DNA of 64,000 bases from Bacteroidota bacterium (GTDB lineage Bacteria > Bacteroidota > JABWAT01), in assembly GCA_013360915.1 (NCBI GenBank), contig JABWAT010000003.1, positions 124,001 through 188,000 on the forward strand, given 5' to 3'. Below are positions 63,235 to 64,000 of this stretch, piece after piece. Position 1 is the first letter of the stretch. Each line of letters begins with the position of its first letter. The notes beneath the pieces are model-generated. The model had not been told where the DNA came from. It worked only from the letters and a program-made list of their open reading frames with translations, and made no database searches. Position numbers and translations under genes: made by a program.

Positions 63235-64000
63235 TCAGAAGGTGTAGGAAAGACCGAGACCGATCACTTCCTTGAACTGCACAGACCGGCCGATGGTGCC
63301 ATCGTCTTTCTGCAGAACGATGTCGTCATCGTACATCAGGGTGGTGCTGATACTGGCAGAGAGGTACGTGTTGATTTTCATAGAGATCAGGTTTTCCCAG
63401 TTCACATCGATGTACTGCAATTTCTCATAGGAAGAGAAGAGGTTCAGTTTCGTCAGCAGTGAAACATTTTCCATGAGGGTTTCGGTGTATTTGGCATTCA
63501 GGTAGGCACCAAATTCATACAAGGCATTGTCGCCCGGATCGACCCCGTAGGCACCGGCTTTGGCAAGTACATCATCCAGCACATAGGTGGCTTTTCCGGT
63601 GGCAGGAGTGATAAACACCGACAGATTGGGAAGCGGCACATAATCAAAACCAATGGCCAGATTCACATACCCGGGTGACATGAAGCGGGAAACAAAGGAT
63701 TTGGTTTCAATTCCGGCTTTGGTTTCATACTTAAATCCGGCATCGAACTGGGTCTTCAGTTCCAGAAGACCGGTCAGGTTCCATTGATCATTCAGTTTGC
63801 GACCGATTTTTGACTGAAGGGTCAGTTTATCCTCGGCCTTTCTGAAATCCTTTTCCCCCTGTTTAACCAATCCGTAGGCGACATCGATGTAGTTGTTCCA
63901 GGTGAAATTGTCGGTTACCTGATCGAGGGAAAGGTTAAAGTATGCGGTGGTGGAAATGGCATTTTCTCCCCCGCCGGCCCAGTTGTTAAATCCGGTTTGC
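63235..64000 (-). CDS. DUF3078-like outer-membrane protein, 3' part
   Basis: The frame is open from the right edge to a TGA at 63235-63237, 255 residues visible; the start is beyond the window. The visible beginning (FNNWAGGGENAISTTAYFNLS, then NFTWNNYIDVAYGLVKQG) is the hallmark of the DUF3078 family of Bacteroidota. The rest is an alternating beta-strand pattern ending in LGLSYTF with a terminal aromatic residue, typical of an outer-membrane barrel. Function unknown. Confidence 0.83.
   Translation of the reverse strand, partial: QTGFNNWAGGGENAISTTAYFNLSLDQVTDNFTWNNYIDVAYGLVKQGEKDFRKAEDKLTLQSKIGRKLNDQWNLTGLLELKTQFDAGFKYETKAGIETKSFVSRFMSPGYVNLAIGFDYVPLPNLSVFITPATGKATYVLDDVLAKAGAYGVDPGDNALYEFGAYLNAKYTETLMENVSLLTKLNLFSSYEKLQYIDVNWENLISMKINTYLSASISTTLMYDDDIVLQKDDGTIGRSVQFKEVIGLGLSYTF

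Overview
The window reads as a chromosomal segment of a diderm (Gram-negative) bacterium of the Bacteroidota/Chlorobiota/Ignavibacteriota/Rhodothermota neighbourhood (FCB group). The evidence is a dcw cluster whose division transpeptidase carries C-terminal PASTA repeats, a DAP-type MurE, an LptD, a BatA-like membrane protein, a secreted protein with a type IX secretion-like (Por/FlgD-like) C-terminal sorting domain, a propeller-type sensor histidine kinase, DUF3857 proteins and a GxxExxY gene. Two haem genes are present, hemH and the oxygen-dependent hemF, which suggests life with oxygen. The species cannot be named from sequence alone. No rRNA, tRNA or CRISPR array was seen.

Region 1 (1-16541, + strand) is a near-complete division and cell-wall cluster: rsmH (3' end), ftsL-like, ftsI, murE, murF, mraY, murD, ftsW, murG, an unrecognised two-TM protein, murC, murB, ftsQ, ftsA, ftsZ. 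Genes are mostly joined by 1-8 nt overlaps. The cluster ends in a strong terminator after a possibly structured 3' region. Region 2 (16546-22690, - strand) is a compact run: BatA-like protein, PH-like membrane protein, hflX, an RfbD-like reductase, queD, and hemH of the cysteine-rich (probable [2Fe-2S]) class. Region 3 (22765-30006) holds a patatin-POTRA-barrel outer-membrane protein, a CBS protein, a TPR protein, fumC, and a secreted sorting-domain protein.

Region 4 (30007-43309) is the accessory part. It contains an A/T-rich pair of DUF3857/transglutaminase-like genes. It also contains a squalene-synthase-like gene overlapping a COG2509-type flavoprotein, the two bracketed by 131/130-bp inverted repeats. 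The rest is hemF, an A/T-rich HNH nuclease gene overlapping a small conserved-looking partner, a glycosyltransferase, a fused DUF6922-UPF0175 antitoxin-like gene with no visible toxin, and an MDR oxidoreductase. Region 5 (43457-49764) is an operon-like run: rarA, ROK kinase, DinB-like, lptD, and a lipoprotein phosphoesterase whose last codons lie inside a repeat.

Region 6 (49732-54431) contains a 317-bp tandem duplication made of small palindromic modules, a large propeller histidine kinase, and a GxxExxY gene broken by one stop codon and bracketed by short inverted repeats. Region 7 (54566-64000) has an ABC-F ATPase (Uup-like), NAD-malic enzyme, an esterase, a rhodanese lipoprotein, a three-gene ligase cluster (ATP-grasp, GCS2-type carboxylate-amine ligase, second ATP-grasp-like protein) and the 3' part of a DUF3078-like outer-membrane protein. 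The three-gene ligase cluster, the HNH pair and the fused antitoxin gene are the best candidates for undescribed biology.
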